Of a stretch of DNA of 55,379 nucleotides, positions 42,235 through 54,702 are shown in pieces. Below the pieces are notes generated by a model. That model had not been told where the DNA came from and searched no databases. It saw only the letters and a list, made by a program, of their open reading frames with translations. Source of the DNA: Actinomycetota bacterium (GTDB lineage Bacteria; Actinomycetota; Nitriliruptoria; Nitriliruptorales; Nitriliruptoraceae); NCBI GenBank assembly GCA_019348135.1, contig JAHWJY010000006.1, forward strand, positions 1 to 55,379, read 5' to 3'. Made by a program: the position numbers and the translations under genes. Each line of letters begins with the position of its first letter. The first letter of the stretch is position 1.

Positions 42235-43482
42235 TCAGCCCGCGGCGCGGATGCGCTCGTAGCGCTCGAGGACCCGGATGACGTACATCTGGGTCTCCGT
42301 GATGTCGGGCACGCCGCCCGCCGCCGCGACACGCCCCGGGCCGGCGTTGTACGCCGCGAGCCCGAGCTCGACGGAGCCGAACCGGATCATCTGGGTCCGC
42401 AGGTAGCGGGCGCCGCCGATCATGTTCGCGACGGGGTCCCACGGATCGACACCGAGACCGCGCGCGGTCCCCGGCATGAGCTGTGCCATCCCGACGGCGC
42501 CGGCGTGCGAGACGGCCGTCGGGGTGAAGTTGGACTCGGTCCACACGAGCGCGGCCAGGAGGCGTCCGTCGATGCCGACGCGGGTGGCGACCGCGTCGAT
42601 GGCGGGTGCCCACTGGCGTCCGCGGGCCGGCAGCGCCGTGGCCCAGGCCGGGGGTGGACCGTCGATGGGGACGTCCGCGCTCGAGACCAGCACGTCGTCG
42701 ATCGAGACCGAGACCCGCGAGATGGTCTCGCGCAGCTGGTCCACGAGCACGGCCGAGGCGACCCGGTCCTGCTCGATGCTCGCCACGATCCGCGCCTTCG
42801 CCGCGAGGTCGTCCTCGATGCTCGCCACGATCCGGGCCTGGCGCTCGACGAGCTGCTGGACCCGTTGCTGCTCCCGGAAGGCCGCACGCTGCTCGGAGCG
42901 GGCGGAGGAGCGCAGCCCCGCCACGTCCGCCCGGGCCTCGTTGGCGGCCCGGGCGAGCGCGAGGTTGCGCTGGAGCAGGTCGCGGTCGCGCTCCATGATG
43001 CCGTGCACGGTCCGGACGGCCACGGCGGCGTCGTGGAGGTCGGCGCTGCGCGTGACGCCGGCGAAGAGGAGGTTGGCGTTCGAGGCGGCGCCGTGCTTGT
43101 AGGTCTCAGCGGCGCGCGCGTTGACGGCCTCGCGGGTGAGCTCCCACTCCTCGAGCCGCTCGTCCATGGCTCCGAGGGCCTGCGCCAGCTCGCCGGCGGC
43201 CGACCGCTCGGCGGCCTGCGCCTCGGCCAGCACGGCCGTGGCGTCGGCGAGGTCGACCTCGACGACCCGGAGGTCCGCGCCGGCCTGGGCGAGACGCGAC
43301 TCCACGGCCTCGACGCCCTCGTGGGCCCGGCGCAGCTGCGCCTCGACGTCGGCGAGGGTGCGCTCGGCGACCTCCAGGGCGTCCCGCACGGTCCCGACCG
43401 AGGTGGGGACCTCGCCGGACGCCGGCGCAGGCAGGAGCAGCGCCACGAGGGCGCCGACCGCCAGCGTCGCGCGAGCGCGCAC
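42235..43482 (-). CDS. Secreted coiled-coil protein with lytic transglycosylase domain
   Basis: A 415-residue exported protein; GTG 43482 after AGAAGGGGAC. Signal peptide residues 1-23 (cleavage near PASG). Residues 30-265 are a long coiled coil rich in Ala/Glu/Arg (for example VESRLAQAGADLRVVEVD and LVERQARIVASIEDDLAAKA). The C-terminal SLT domain has LLAALVWTESNFTPTAVS with the catalytic Glu316, GAVGMAQLMPGTARGLG and LAAYNAGPGRV. The layout resembles coiled-coil hydrolases regulated in cell division (EnvC- or RipA-like helical part), with a transglycosylase in place of NlpC/P60. Convergent with the kinase gene, two bases apart. Confidence 0.9.
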   Translation of the reverse strand: MRARATLAVGALVALLLPAPASGEVPTSVGTVRDALEVAERTLADVEAQLRRAHEGVEAVESRLAQAGADLRVVEVDLADATAVLAEAQAAERSAAGELAQALGAMDERLEEWELTREAVNARAAETYKHGAASNANLLFAGVTRSADLHDAAVAVRTVHGIMERDRDLLQRNLALARAANEARADVAGLRSSARSEQRAAFREQQRVQQLVERQARIVASIEDDLAAKARIVASIEQDRVASAVLVDQLRETISRVSVSIDDVLVSSADVPIDGPPPAWATALPARGRQWAPAIDAVATRVGIDGRLLAALVWTESNFTPTAVSHAGAVGMAQLMPGTARGLGVDPWDPVANMIGGARYLRTQMIRFGSVELGLAAYNAGPGRVAAAGGVPDITETQMYVIRVLERYERIRAAG

Positions 43483-43636
43483 CGCGTCCCCTTCTGCCCG
43501 CCACCCGGACCAGCCGTCCGTCCACACGCGTGGAGGGACGGCGTCGCCGTCCCCCGTCCGCATCGGCACGCGGAGGCGCCCACCTGAGCCGTGTGGGAGG
43601 ATGCCACGCCCCCCGCGTCCCCTCTGGAGCACCCGC

Positions 43637-46331
43637 ATGCGTCGGTCCGTCGTCCTCGTCCTCGCCCTCCTCGTCGCCGGCGCCGTGCCGGCGACCGCCG
43701 CCGAGGGCCCGTCCGCCGTGAGCGTCCTCGCGCCCGGCAACTCCACGACGTACACGATGGAGGGGCAGGCCCGCGGCACGGCGACGGGCGACCCGGACGA
43801 CTTCGGCGCCCACGTCGACGACCAGCGCGAGCTGTACGGGGACTTCGAGTTCAAGGACGGCCGGTTCCGGGACCGCTGCGACGACCCGCTCGTCCCGCGT
43901 CCCGGCGTCGAGGTCTGTTACGACGGCTTCGGGGTGCCGGCCATCTGGGGCGAGACGGGTGAGGACGTCTGGTTCGGCGCGGGCTACGCGGTCGCACGCA
44001 TCCGTCTGTTCCTCATGGATGCGACGATCCGCACCGCCCGGGGGACGCTCGCGGAGCTGACCGGCCCGGACGGCGTGCCGGCGGACGTGGCGACGCGGAC
44101 CACCGGCTACAGCGATGCCGAGCTCACCGCGATGTACGGGCGCACCTCCGCGGAGGGGCGGGAGGCGATCGACGGCTACGTCGCCGGGGCCAACGCGTGG
44201 ATCGACGAGGTGCTCGCAACGGGTGACCTGCCGGCGGAGTACGCGCTGCTGACGACCGCACCCCGGCACCTCACCCGTGAGGACGTGGTCGCCACCGGCG
44301 TGCTGATGACGCGCTTCGTCGCCTCCGAGGGCGGCACCGAGATGGCCAACGTGGCCGCTCTCCGCGGGCTCGAGGACGCGCTCGGCGAGGACGCCGGCCG
44401 TGCCGCCTTCCAGGACCTCGTCTGGACGGGGGACGAGCGTGCGGTCGTGACCGTGCCGCGCGAGGAGGGGGTCTTCCCGCGCACGACCCTCGCGCCGTCC
44501 GAGCGGCAGCGCGTCTTCGACCGCTGGGCCGACTACGCGCGCACGGTCCCGCTGGAGCTCGCCGAGGGGCAGGGCACCGGCGCCCACCCGACGCCCGGGG
44601 CGGAGGATCTGGTCGCACTGTCCGCCGACGCGCCGGATCCGGCCGGCGCGGCGCGGGCGGCCCTGGAGGAGTGGCGCAGCGCCCTCACGGGCGGGTCCTT
44701 CCTCGTCGCCATCGGTCCGGAGCGCACCGCCGACGGCGACGCGCTGCTGATGTCCGAGCCGCAGCTGGGCTACGACCCGACGCTGCTCGTCGAGCTCGAG
44801 GTCCACGGTGACGGCTACAAGGCCCGGGGTACCTCCGTCGCCGGCGTGCCGACCGTCGGGATCGGCTACGGCGAGCGCGTCGCCTGGGCGCTGACGACCG
44901 GTAACGCCAAGACGATCGACTCCTACATCGAGACGACGCGTCCGGACAGCGACGACGACGGCGTCCCGGAGTACCGGCACGACGGCGTCTGGAAGCCGAT
45001 GACGTGCCGGGACGAGGACGTGCACTACCGCGCCGCCGTCGAGGGCGTGCCGGTGGGCCCGCCGGCGTTCACCGAGACGGTGCAGGTGTGCCGCACGGTC
45101 CACGGCCCGGTCGTGGCGACGTCGGAGGACGGCACCGCGGCCCGCAGCCTGCAGTACGCGATGTGGGGCCGCGAGGTGGAGACCATCGACGGCATCCTGC
45201 AGTGGAACCGGGCGCGGAACCTCGAGGAGTTCGCGGCCGGCATGCGCAAGGTGACCTGGAACGAGAACACCGGCTACGCCGACGCCGACGGCAACATCGC
45301 GTTCTGGCACCCCGGCCTCCACCACGTGCGGCCGCCGGAGTCCGACCTCCGGCTGCCGCTCCCCGGCACGGGCGAGTGGGACATGGACGAGCACCTCCCG
45401 TTCGAGGCGCTGCCCCACACCGTGAACCCGCGCCAGGGCTACGTCGTCAACTGGAACAACAAGCCGGCGCACGGCTGGGGCGACGGCGTCGGGATGTCGT
45501 ACACGAGCTACCCCGCCGGCCACGGCCAGCGCGTCACCAACCTCGTGGACGTGATCTCGTCGCGCTCGGACTGGACCTTCGACGGCCTGCGCGACATCGA
45601 CCGGTACGCGGCGACGAGGGACATGCGCGCCACCGAGTTCCTCCCGTTGCTGCTCGCGCTCGAGCAGCGCGGTGACCTCGGCGGGCTCGAGCGTGCCGCG
45701 CTGGAGCTCCTCGCCGGCTGGGACGGCAGCGCCAACTCCGAGGGCGCCGACATGCGCTTCACCGAGGGCGGGCAGGCCACGGTCGGGGCGGCCGCGACGA
45801 TCTTCGCCGCGACCGTGGACGCCCTGCGGGACGAGCTCCTGCACGACGTCGACCCGGCCTTCACCGCGTTGGCGGAGCGCCAGCACCGCTCCGGACGCCA
45901 CGTCTACGACGTGAGCCCGGCGCTGAACCTCGTCCTGCGCGTCGTCGATCCCTCGACGTCGTCGCTGACGCCCTCGCGCGACTACCTCGAGGGACGTACG
46001 GCGGCGGAGGCGCTGCGCGACGCGCTGTCCGCGGCGGTCGAGGTGCTCGCCGCCGAACAGGGCGAGGACCCGTCCACGTGGCGCTCGCCGTACCAGATGG
46101 AGCCGGTGTGCTCGCCGACCGGCGGCGCGATCGGCCCCTGCGTCGACATGCCGTTCCTCGAGCGCGGCACCTGGATCCACCTCGTCGGCTTCCCCGCGCC
46201 GGCCGGTGGCGCGCCCGTCCCGGCCCCCGCCCCGCCGGCCCCGCCGCTGCCGACGACCGGTCCGCTGGTCCCCCTGGCCCTCCCGGCGCTGCTCGCGCTC
46301 GCCCTCGCCGGCGTCCTCACCCGCCGCCGGG

Positions 46332-46345
<14 letters not shown>
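43637..46345 (+). CDS. Penicillin acylase family Ntn-hydrolase with LPXTG anchor
   Basis: A 902-residue exported protein, signal peptide 1-22. The alpha part contains VCYDGFGVPAIWGETGEDVWFGAGYAVARIRLF in segments, as in penicillin G acylases and acyl-homoserine-lactone acylases. The beta part begins at about Ser354 in LTGGSFLVAIGPERTADGDA, the likely self-cleavage site and N-terminal nucleophile. MSEPQLGYD, GYGERVAWALTTG, VNWNNKPAHGWG and YTSYPAGHGQRV support the family. The C-terminus is LPTTGPL at about residue 871, a hydrophobic helix and RRRVSRR: a sortase signal. Amide or lactone hydrolysis at the cell wall is inferred; the acyl substrate is unknown. Confidence 0.9.
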
Positions 46346-48086
<1,741 letters not shown>

Positions 48087-48143
48087 GGGGCGGAGGGTAG
48101 GGTCGGACGGCGACCCCTCCGTCCACCGCCGTCCGGAGCGCCC

Positions 48144-48596
48144 GTGACGTCGCTCGCGATCCGCACGTCGTACGTCCTCGTGGGGGAGCGTCCGATGCTC
48201 GTCCTGGACGCGCGCAGCGGCGACCGCGAGCGTCCCCTCTCGGCGGACGACGAGGTGCTGTGGTCGTTCCTCGACTACGGGCTGCGTCTGCTGCCGGGCT
48301 TCTACGGCGTGAACCTCACCGACGACACGCGGCTGTCGCTGGTACGGGAGTCCGGACGGCTCGTCCTCCAGGCCGTCGGGGGCCACGTCAGCGTGGCCGA
48401 GCCCATCGACGACCTCCCGCTCGCGTGGCTCGAGTCGGTCGAGGACCAGGGCGGCGCGATCCTCGTCGTGGGGCGCGCCATCGGGGCCGCCGACCACGCC
48501 ACCGGCAAGGCCGTCGCGGACGCCGTGGACGTGGCCGCGAAGGCCGGCCGGGTCCTGGGCGCCGTCGTCGACGTGCGTGTCCTGCCCCTCGGCTGA
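48144..48596 (+). CDS. Unknown 150-aa protein, paralogue of the 36757 gene
   Basis: A 150-residue cytosolic acidic protein with GTG start. Sequence runs IRTSYVLVGERPMLVLDARS, FLDYGLRLLPGFYGVNLTDD, LAWLESVEDQGGAILVVGRAIG and GRVLGAVVDVRVLPLG. It aligns along its length with the 158-residue product at 36757. It lies in the divergent gap between two ABC-F genes, 21 bases upstream of the second on the same strand, so it may be co-transcribed with it. No known family recognised; translation-related function would be a guess from neighbours only. Confidence 0.78.
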   Translation: MTSLAIRTSYVLVGERPMLVLDARSGDRERPLSADDEVLWSFLDYGLRLLPGFYGVNLTDDTRLSLVRESGRLVLQAVGGHVSVAEPIDDLPLAWLESVEDQGGAILVVGRAIGAADHATGKAVADAVDVAAKAGRVLGAVVDVRVLPLG

Positions 48597-48603
48597 CGAC
48601 CCG

Positions 48604-48609
48604 TACCCT
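48604..48609 (+). promoter_or_regulatory. Candidate -10 of leaderless promoter, ABC-F copy 2
   Basis: TACCCT ends eight bases before ATG 48618 and no ribosome binding site is visible. Confidence 0.35.
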
Positions 48610-48617
48610 TCCCGGCG

Positions 48618-50590
<1,973 letters not shown>

Positions 50591-50594
<4 letters not shown>

Positions 50595-51550
50595 GCGCCG
50601 GGCCCGTCTCCGCCGCGCGCTACCCGCGGGACGACGCCGGCGTCGCCCCGTTCGTGCGCTCGCTCGGGCTCGAAGGGCTGATCGACCTCCACGTCCACGT
50701 CATGCCCGACCGCATCCAGGCGGCGGTGTGGTCGTTCTTCGACGCGCTCGACGACCCGCCGTGGCCGGTCACCTACCGGGCGCCGGAGCCGGACCGCCGG
50801 CGTACGCTCGCCGGCCTCGGCGTGGCGCGCCACACGGCGCTCGCGTACGCGCACCGGCCGGGGGTGGCCGCGTGGCTGAACGGGCACACGCTCGCGCTCG
50901 CGGACGAGGACGAGCAGGTCATCCCGTCGTTCACGTTCTACCCCGAGGACGGCGTCGACGGCTACGTCGCGGAGGCGCTCGCCCGCGGCGGCGCGGTCGC
51001 CAAGGTCCACCTGCAGGTCGGTCGGTTCTCCGCCACCGACCCCCTCCTCGACCCGGTGTGGCGCCGGCTCGCGCAGGCGCGGATCCCGGTGGTGCTGCAC
51101 GCGAGCGCCGTCTACGGCGTGGAGGGCGGCGCCGAGTACTGCGGCGCCGACGTCGTGCGCGACCTCCTCGACCGCCACCCGGACCTCGTGCTCGTGGTCG
51201 CCCACCTCGGCGCGCCCGACATCGACGACTTCCTCGACCTCGCCGACGACGTGCCCTCGCTGCGCTTCGACACGGCGATGGTCCTCACCGATCCGCCCTT
51301 CGGTCCGCTCACCGGGCGCTTCACCGACGAGCACCACGCCCGGATCCGTGCGCTCGCGGACCGGCTGCTGTGGGGGTCGGACTTCCCGACCATCCCGCTG
51401 CCCTACGCCGGCCTGGTGCGGGGGCTGGCCGTCCTCGAGCTCGACGAGGCGGGCCTGCGCTGGCTCCTGCACGACCACGCGGCCGAGCTGCTCAGACGGG
51501 TTCGAGACCCGGGCTCGCCGTCGCCTGCGCCGCGCCCGCCGACGCTCTGA
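50591..51550 (+). CDS. Amidohydrolase family metal-dependent hydrolase
   Basis: A 319-residue protein with a TIM-barrel amidohydrolase-2 fold. The metal-binding HxH is in GLIDLHVHVMPDR, the second-strand His in PVVLHASAVYG, then VVAHLGAPDIDDF and the final LLWGSDFPTIP with the Asp ligand. This pattern is that of ACMSD-like decarboxylases/hydrolases. The substrate is unknown. It overlaps the ABC-F gene by four bases (ATGA), and its last 59 bases overlap the convergent GGDEF-EAL gene. Confidence 0.87.
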
Positions 51551-53570
51551 TCCGCGCCTGGCGTGCGAACGCGGGGACCTGGGCCGCCTCCAGGGGACGG
51601 CTGATGTGGTAGCCCTGCGCGCGGTCGCAGCCGATCTCGCGCAGGACGTCGAGCTGCTCGCGGGACTCCACGCCCTCGGCGGTGGTGCCCATGCCGAGGT
51701 GCCGCGCGAGACCCGCGATCGCCGCCGGCACGGCACGGTCCTCGTCGCGGTCGAGGCGGTGCACGAAGGAGCCGTCGATCTTGAGCACGTCGATGGGGAA
51801 GCGCTTGAGGTAGGACAGCGACGAGTAGCCGGTGCCGAAGTCGTCGATGACGAGCTGGACCCCGAGCGCCTTCAGCAGGCGCAGCGTCGCGGCGGAGCCG
51901 TCGGCGTCCTGGACGAGCGACCGCTCGGTGATCTCGAGCTCGAGCAGGTCGGCCGCCATGCCGGTCTCCTCGAGCGCGACCGCGATCGTCGTGGCGAGGT
52001 CGAGCTGGCGGAACTGGCGGCCGGAGAGGTTGATGGCCATCCGGATCGGCGGCAGCCCCGCCTCCTGCCACGCGACGTTCTGCCGGCACGCCTCCTCCAG
52101 CACCCACGCGCCCAGCGGCGCCATCAGGTCGGTGTCCTCCAGCACGCCGATGAAGTCGCCGGCGCGGACCTCGGTGCCGTCGGGCCGGATCCAGCGGACG
52201 AACGCCTCGACGCCCAGCAGCTCGCCCGTGGTGACGTCGACCTGCGGCTGGTAGACGAGCCGGAGTCGCTGCTTGGCGACTGCCGAGCGGAGCTCGGAGA
52301 TGAGCCGCACCCGGCGGACGTTGACGGCGCGGAGCTCGGGCGTGGAGAAGCGGAACGTGTCCCGGCCGGCGCTCTTGGCCTCGTACATCGCGGAGTCGGC
52401 GTGGCGCAGGAGATCCTCGACGTCGCCGGCGTCGTCCGGGTACATCGCGATGCCGATGGAGGTCGTGATGTGGAGCTGGCGCCCGCCGACGTCGATGGGA
52501 TCGGCCGTCGCCGCGAGGATCTTGCCGGCGGCGGTGGCGGCGCCCTCGGCGTCGTCCAGACCCTCGAGGATCACGACGAACTCGTCGCCGCCGAGCCGTG
52601 CGATCGTGTCCGCGCGCCGGGCGACGCCCCGTAGGCGGTCCGCGACCGCGACGAGGAGCTGGTCGCCGACGTCGTGGCCGTGCGAGTCGTTGATCTCCTT
52701 GAACTTGTCGAGGTCGAGGAACATCACGGCCACGTGCTTGCCGGACCGCTCGGCCGACGCGACGGCGTGGTCGAGCCGGTCGCGGAACGCCATGCGGTTC
52801 GACAGGCCGGTGAGGTGGTCGTGGCGAGCGAGGCGCTCGAGCTGCGCCGCGTTGTGGCGGCGCTCCTCCTCGGTGGCGCGGGTGCCGCGCTCGAGGTGGG
52901 CACGGATCCGGCGCGTGACGGGGAGGAAGACGAGCAGGGCCTCGATCACGAGCAGGGCGAGCGTCGCGAGCAGCATCGAGCGGTCGAGCGCCCGGGCCTC
53001 GTCGAGGCGGGTGGCCGCGAGCTCGTCGTACGCGCCGGCGAGCCCGCCGAGCGCCCGCTCGTAGTCCTCTTCCGCGGCCTCGACCTCCCCGATCTCGAAC
53101 GCCATCAGGGCCGCGACGTGCGGGCCGCTCGCACCGGGCGGGAGCGCCGCCACGCCGGCCTCGAGCGCCCCGACCGCGGCGACGAGCGCGTCGCCGGCCG
53201 CGATGACGGCGAGGCCCGCGGGGCGCAACTCGACGCGCTGCGGGCCGGCGATCCCCCCGGCCGGGTCGCCGGCCGTCAGCTGGCGCTCGGTGCTCTCGAC
53301 CCGGTCGAGCGCGTCGAGGACGACGGTCAGCGCGGTCCGGGCGCTGGCCACGTCCTCGGCGCGTCCGACGGCGCGGGCCCCGTCCTGGATGCGGTCGATG
53401 TGGTCGCGCTGGATCCCGACGACCCGCGCGACGGTGGCGGCCTCCCGCTGCAGGACGAGCGTCGAGTCGACGAGCATCCACCCCGTCACGGCGATCAGGG
53501 CGACCGCGACGAGTGCGGCGATCCAGGCGGTGGTGAGCCGGTGCGCGGTCGGATCCGGCGCGGCCGTCAC
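51492..53570 (-). CDS. Membrane GGDEF-EAL cyclic di-GMP enzyme
   Basis: A 692-residue protein. GTG 53570 is chosen because GGAGGAC lies 11 bases upstream; GTG 53636 would add 22 residues. Two membrane helices (about 10-30 and 205-225) enclose an extracytoplasmic helical sensor region. The GGDEF domain has RRADTIARLGGDEFVVIL, with a possible RxxD inhibitory site. The EAL domain has GVEAFVRW (EAF instead of EAL), NLSGRQFRQ, LELEITERSL, IDDFGTGYSSLSYLK, DVLKIDGSFV and TAEGVESREQ, so metal and substrate residues are kept. It probably makes and/or breaks cyclic di-GMP. A copy of the shared 24-nt element lies upstream. Confidence 0.93.
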   Translation of the reverse strand: MTAAPDPTAHRLTTAWIAALVAVALIAVTGWMLVDSTLVLQREAATVARVVGIQRDHIDRIQDGARAVGRAEDVASARTALTVVLDALDRVESTERQLTAGDPAGGIAGPQRVELRPAGLAVIAAGDALVAAVGALEAGVAALPPGASGPHVAALMAFEIGEVEAAEEDYERALGGLAGAYDELAATRLDEARALDRSMLLATLALLVIEALLVFLPVTRRIRAHLERGTRATEEERRHNAAQLERLARHDHLTGLSNRMAFRDRLDHAVASAERSGKHVAVMFLDLDKFKEINDSHGHDVGDQLLVAVADRLRGVARRADTIARLGGDEFVVILEGLDDAEGAATAAGKILAATADPIDVGGRQLHITTSIGIAMYPDDAGDVEDLLRHADSAMYEAKSAGRDTFRFSTPELRAVNVRRVRLISELRSAVAKQRLRLVYQPQVDVTTGELLGVEAFVRWIRPDGTEVRAGDFIGVLEDTDLMAPLGAWVLEEACRQNVAWQEAGLPPIRMAINLSGRQFRQLDLATTIAVALEETGMAADLLELEITERSLVQDADGSAATLRLLKALGVQLVIDDFGTGYSSLSYLKRFPIDVLKIDGSFVHRLDRDEDRAVPAAIAGLARHLGMGTTAEGVESREQLDVLREIGCDRAQGYHISRPLEAAQVPAFARQARIRASAGAAQATASPGLEPV

Positions 53571-53696
53571 GGCAGCGCCGTCCTCCGCCCCGACGGGCGC
53601 TCCTCCACGTGCCAACGACGTCTCCCCGGCGATCACCCGCCGTGGGCGTGGTATCGGTCCGTGCGCGCCCGGACTGGACCCCTGGCCGGCCAGCGG

Positions 53697-53720
53697 GGGA
53701 AGATGGCCCGAAGGAGCTAG
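53697..53720. promoter_or_regulatory. Shared 24-nt element, copy B
   Basis: The plus strand reads GGGAAGATGGCCC, seven variable bases, CTAG, as in copy A at 30902-30925. On the minus strand it lies 126 bases before GTG 53570 of the GGDEF-EAL gene and is followed by the palindrome CTGGCCGGCCAG. On the plus strand it lies 107 bases before the secreted orphan gene, so its direction of action is not certain. Confidence 0.5.
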
Positions 53721-53827
53721 CCGGACGTTGACCCGGGCCTCACGGTGCGTCACCATCGCGGTCGACGTTCGTTGACCATCCCGAGCGGCCTGCGGAGCGC
53801 CGGCCGACGATGTGGAAGGGACATGCG

Positions 53828-54574
53828 ATGGCACGGCGATGGCTGTTGACGCTGCTGACCGGGACGGCGCTGAGCGTCGGGCTGGCGGGCGCGGCGAGCG
53901 CGCAGGAGCTCGGTGACCCGCTGGTCGTGGACGCCGAGGTCGCCACGGCGACCATCACGGCCGACGCCGCCGAGCAGAGCCTCGGAGCCGAGCTGACGAC
54001 GGACGCGTCGACGGAGCAGGCCGACACGACCGTGGAGCCGACGGCGACCGTCGAGGCCTCGCCCGACGGCCCCACCCTCGACACCGGCGGAACGGTCGAG
54101 GTCGTCGGGACCGACGTCCCCCTGGCCGACGCCGACGAGGTCGTCGACCCGGACCCGGCCCCCGCCCCGGCGCCGGCACCCGCGGACGGACCGTCCCAGA
54201 GCGCGGCCGGGAACGACATCGGCCCCGCTCCGGCACCGGCCGGCCGTCCGGCGCCCGCCGGGGACGAGCCGCGCACGGTCCGCCACAGCGACCCGAGAAG
54301 CGCCGACAGCGCGGCCGTCCGGGCCGGGCTGCGGGCGGAGACCGCCGCCCTCGACTCGTTCGGGTCGTCGGAGCTGGTGCCCGTGGTCGCACCGCCGGCC
54401 GCGGCCGACGAGCCGGCGCTCGTGGCCGCGGCCGCGCCGCCCGCGGTCGCCGACCTCGCCCTGCCGATCATCGATCCGACGGCGACGGTGCCGGGTGTCC
54501 TGCGGCTCCTCGCCGGTCTGCTCGTGCTCGGGGCGGCCGTCACCTGGCGCACGGTCCGCGACGAGCTCGCCTGA
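53828..54574 (+). CDS. Secreted Ala/Pro/Asp-rich protein with C-terminal membrane helix
   Basis: A 248-residue protein; ATG 53828 with GGAAGGGA six bases upstream. The signal peptide is residues 1-26 (ARRWLLTLLTGTALSVGLAG, cleavage after ASA). The chain is acidic and of low complexity (DPDPAPAPAPAPADG), without cysteines or known domains. Near the end a hydrophobic helix (VLRLLAGLLVLGAAVTW) is followed by RTVRDELA, so it probably stays in the membrane facing out. There is no LPXTG motif. I do not recognise a family. A perfect 12-bp hairpin follows it. Confidence 0.72.
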   Translation: MARRWLLTLLTGTALSVGLAGAASAQELGDPLVVDAEVATATITADAAEQSLGAELTTDASTEQADTTVEPTATVEASPDGPTLDTGGTVEVVGTDVPLADADEVVDPDPAPAPAPAPADGPSQSAAGNDIGPAPAPAGRPAPAGDEPRTVRHSDPRSADSAAVRAGLRAETAALDSFGSSELVPVVAPPAAADEPALVAAAAPPAVADLALPIIDPTATVPGVLRLLAGLLVLGAAVTWRTVRDELA

Positions 54575-54590
54575 GCCTCCTCCCTCCGTC

Positions 54591-54618
54591 CGGCGCCCGG
54601 CCCCGCGGCCGGGCGCCG
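54591..54618 (+). terminator. Strong hairpin terminator after secreted orphan gene
   Basis: CGGCGCCCGGCC (54591-54602) pairs perfectly with GGCCGGGCGCCG (54607-54618) around the loop CCGC, 16 bases after the stop codon. No T-run follows. Confidence 0.65.
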
Positions 54619-54702
54619 TCGTGTCCGGGGCCGGCGCGGATTTGGAGGGAACGCTACGAATCTGCTCGGCTGGGGGGCACCGCCGACCCGTGAGGCACAC
54701 CC

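Noticed and set aside
53571-53760. Cyclic di-GMP riboswitch upstream of the GGDEF-EAL gene
   Set aside because: The conserved GEMM core and its tetraloop-receptor arrangement are not found; only the short shared element and a palindrome are seen.
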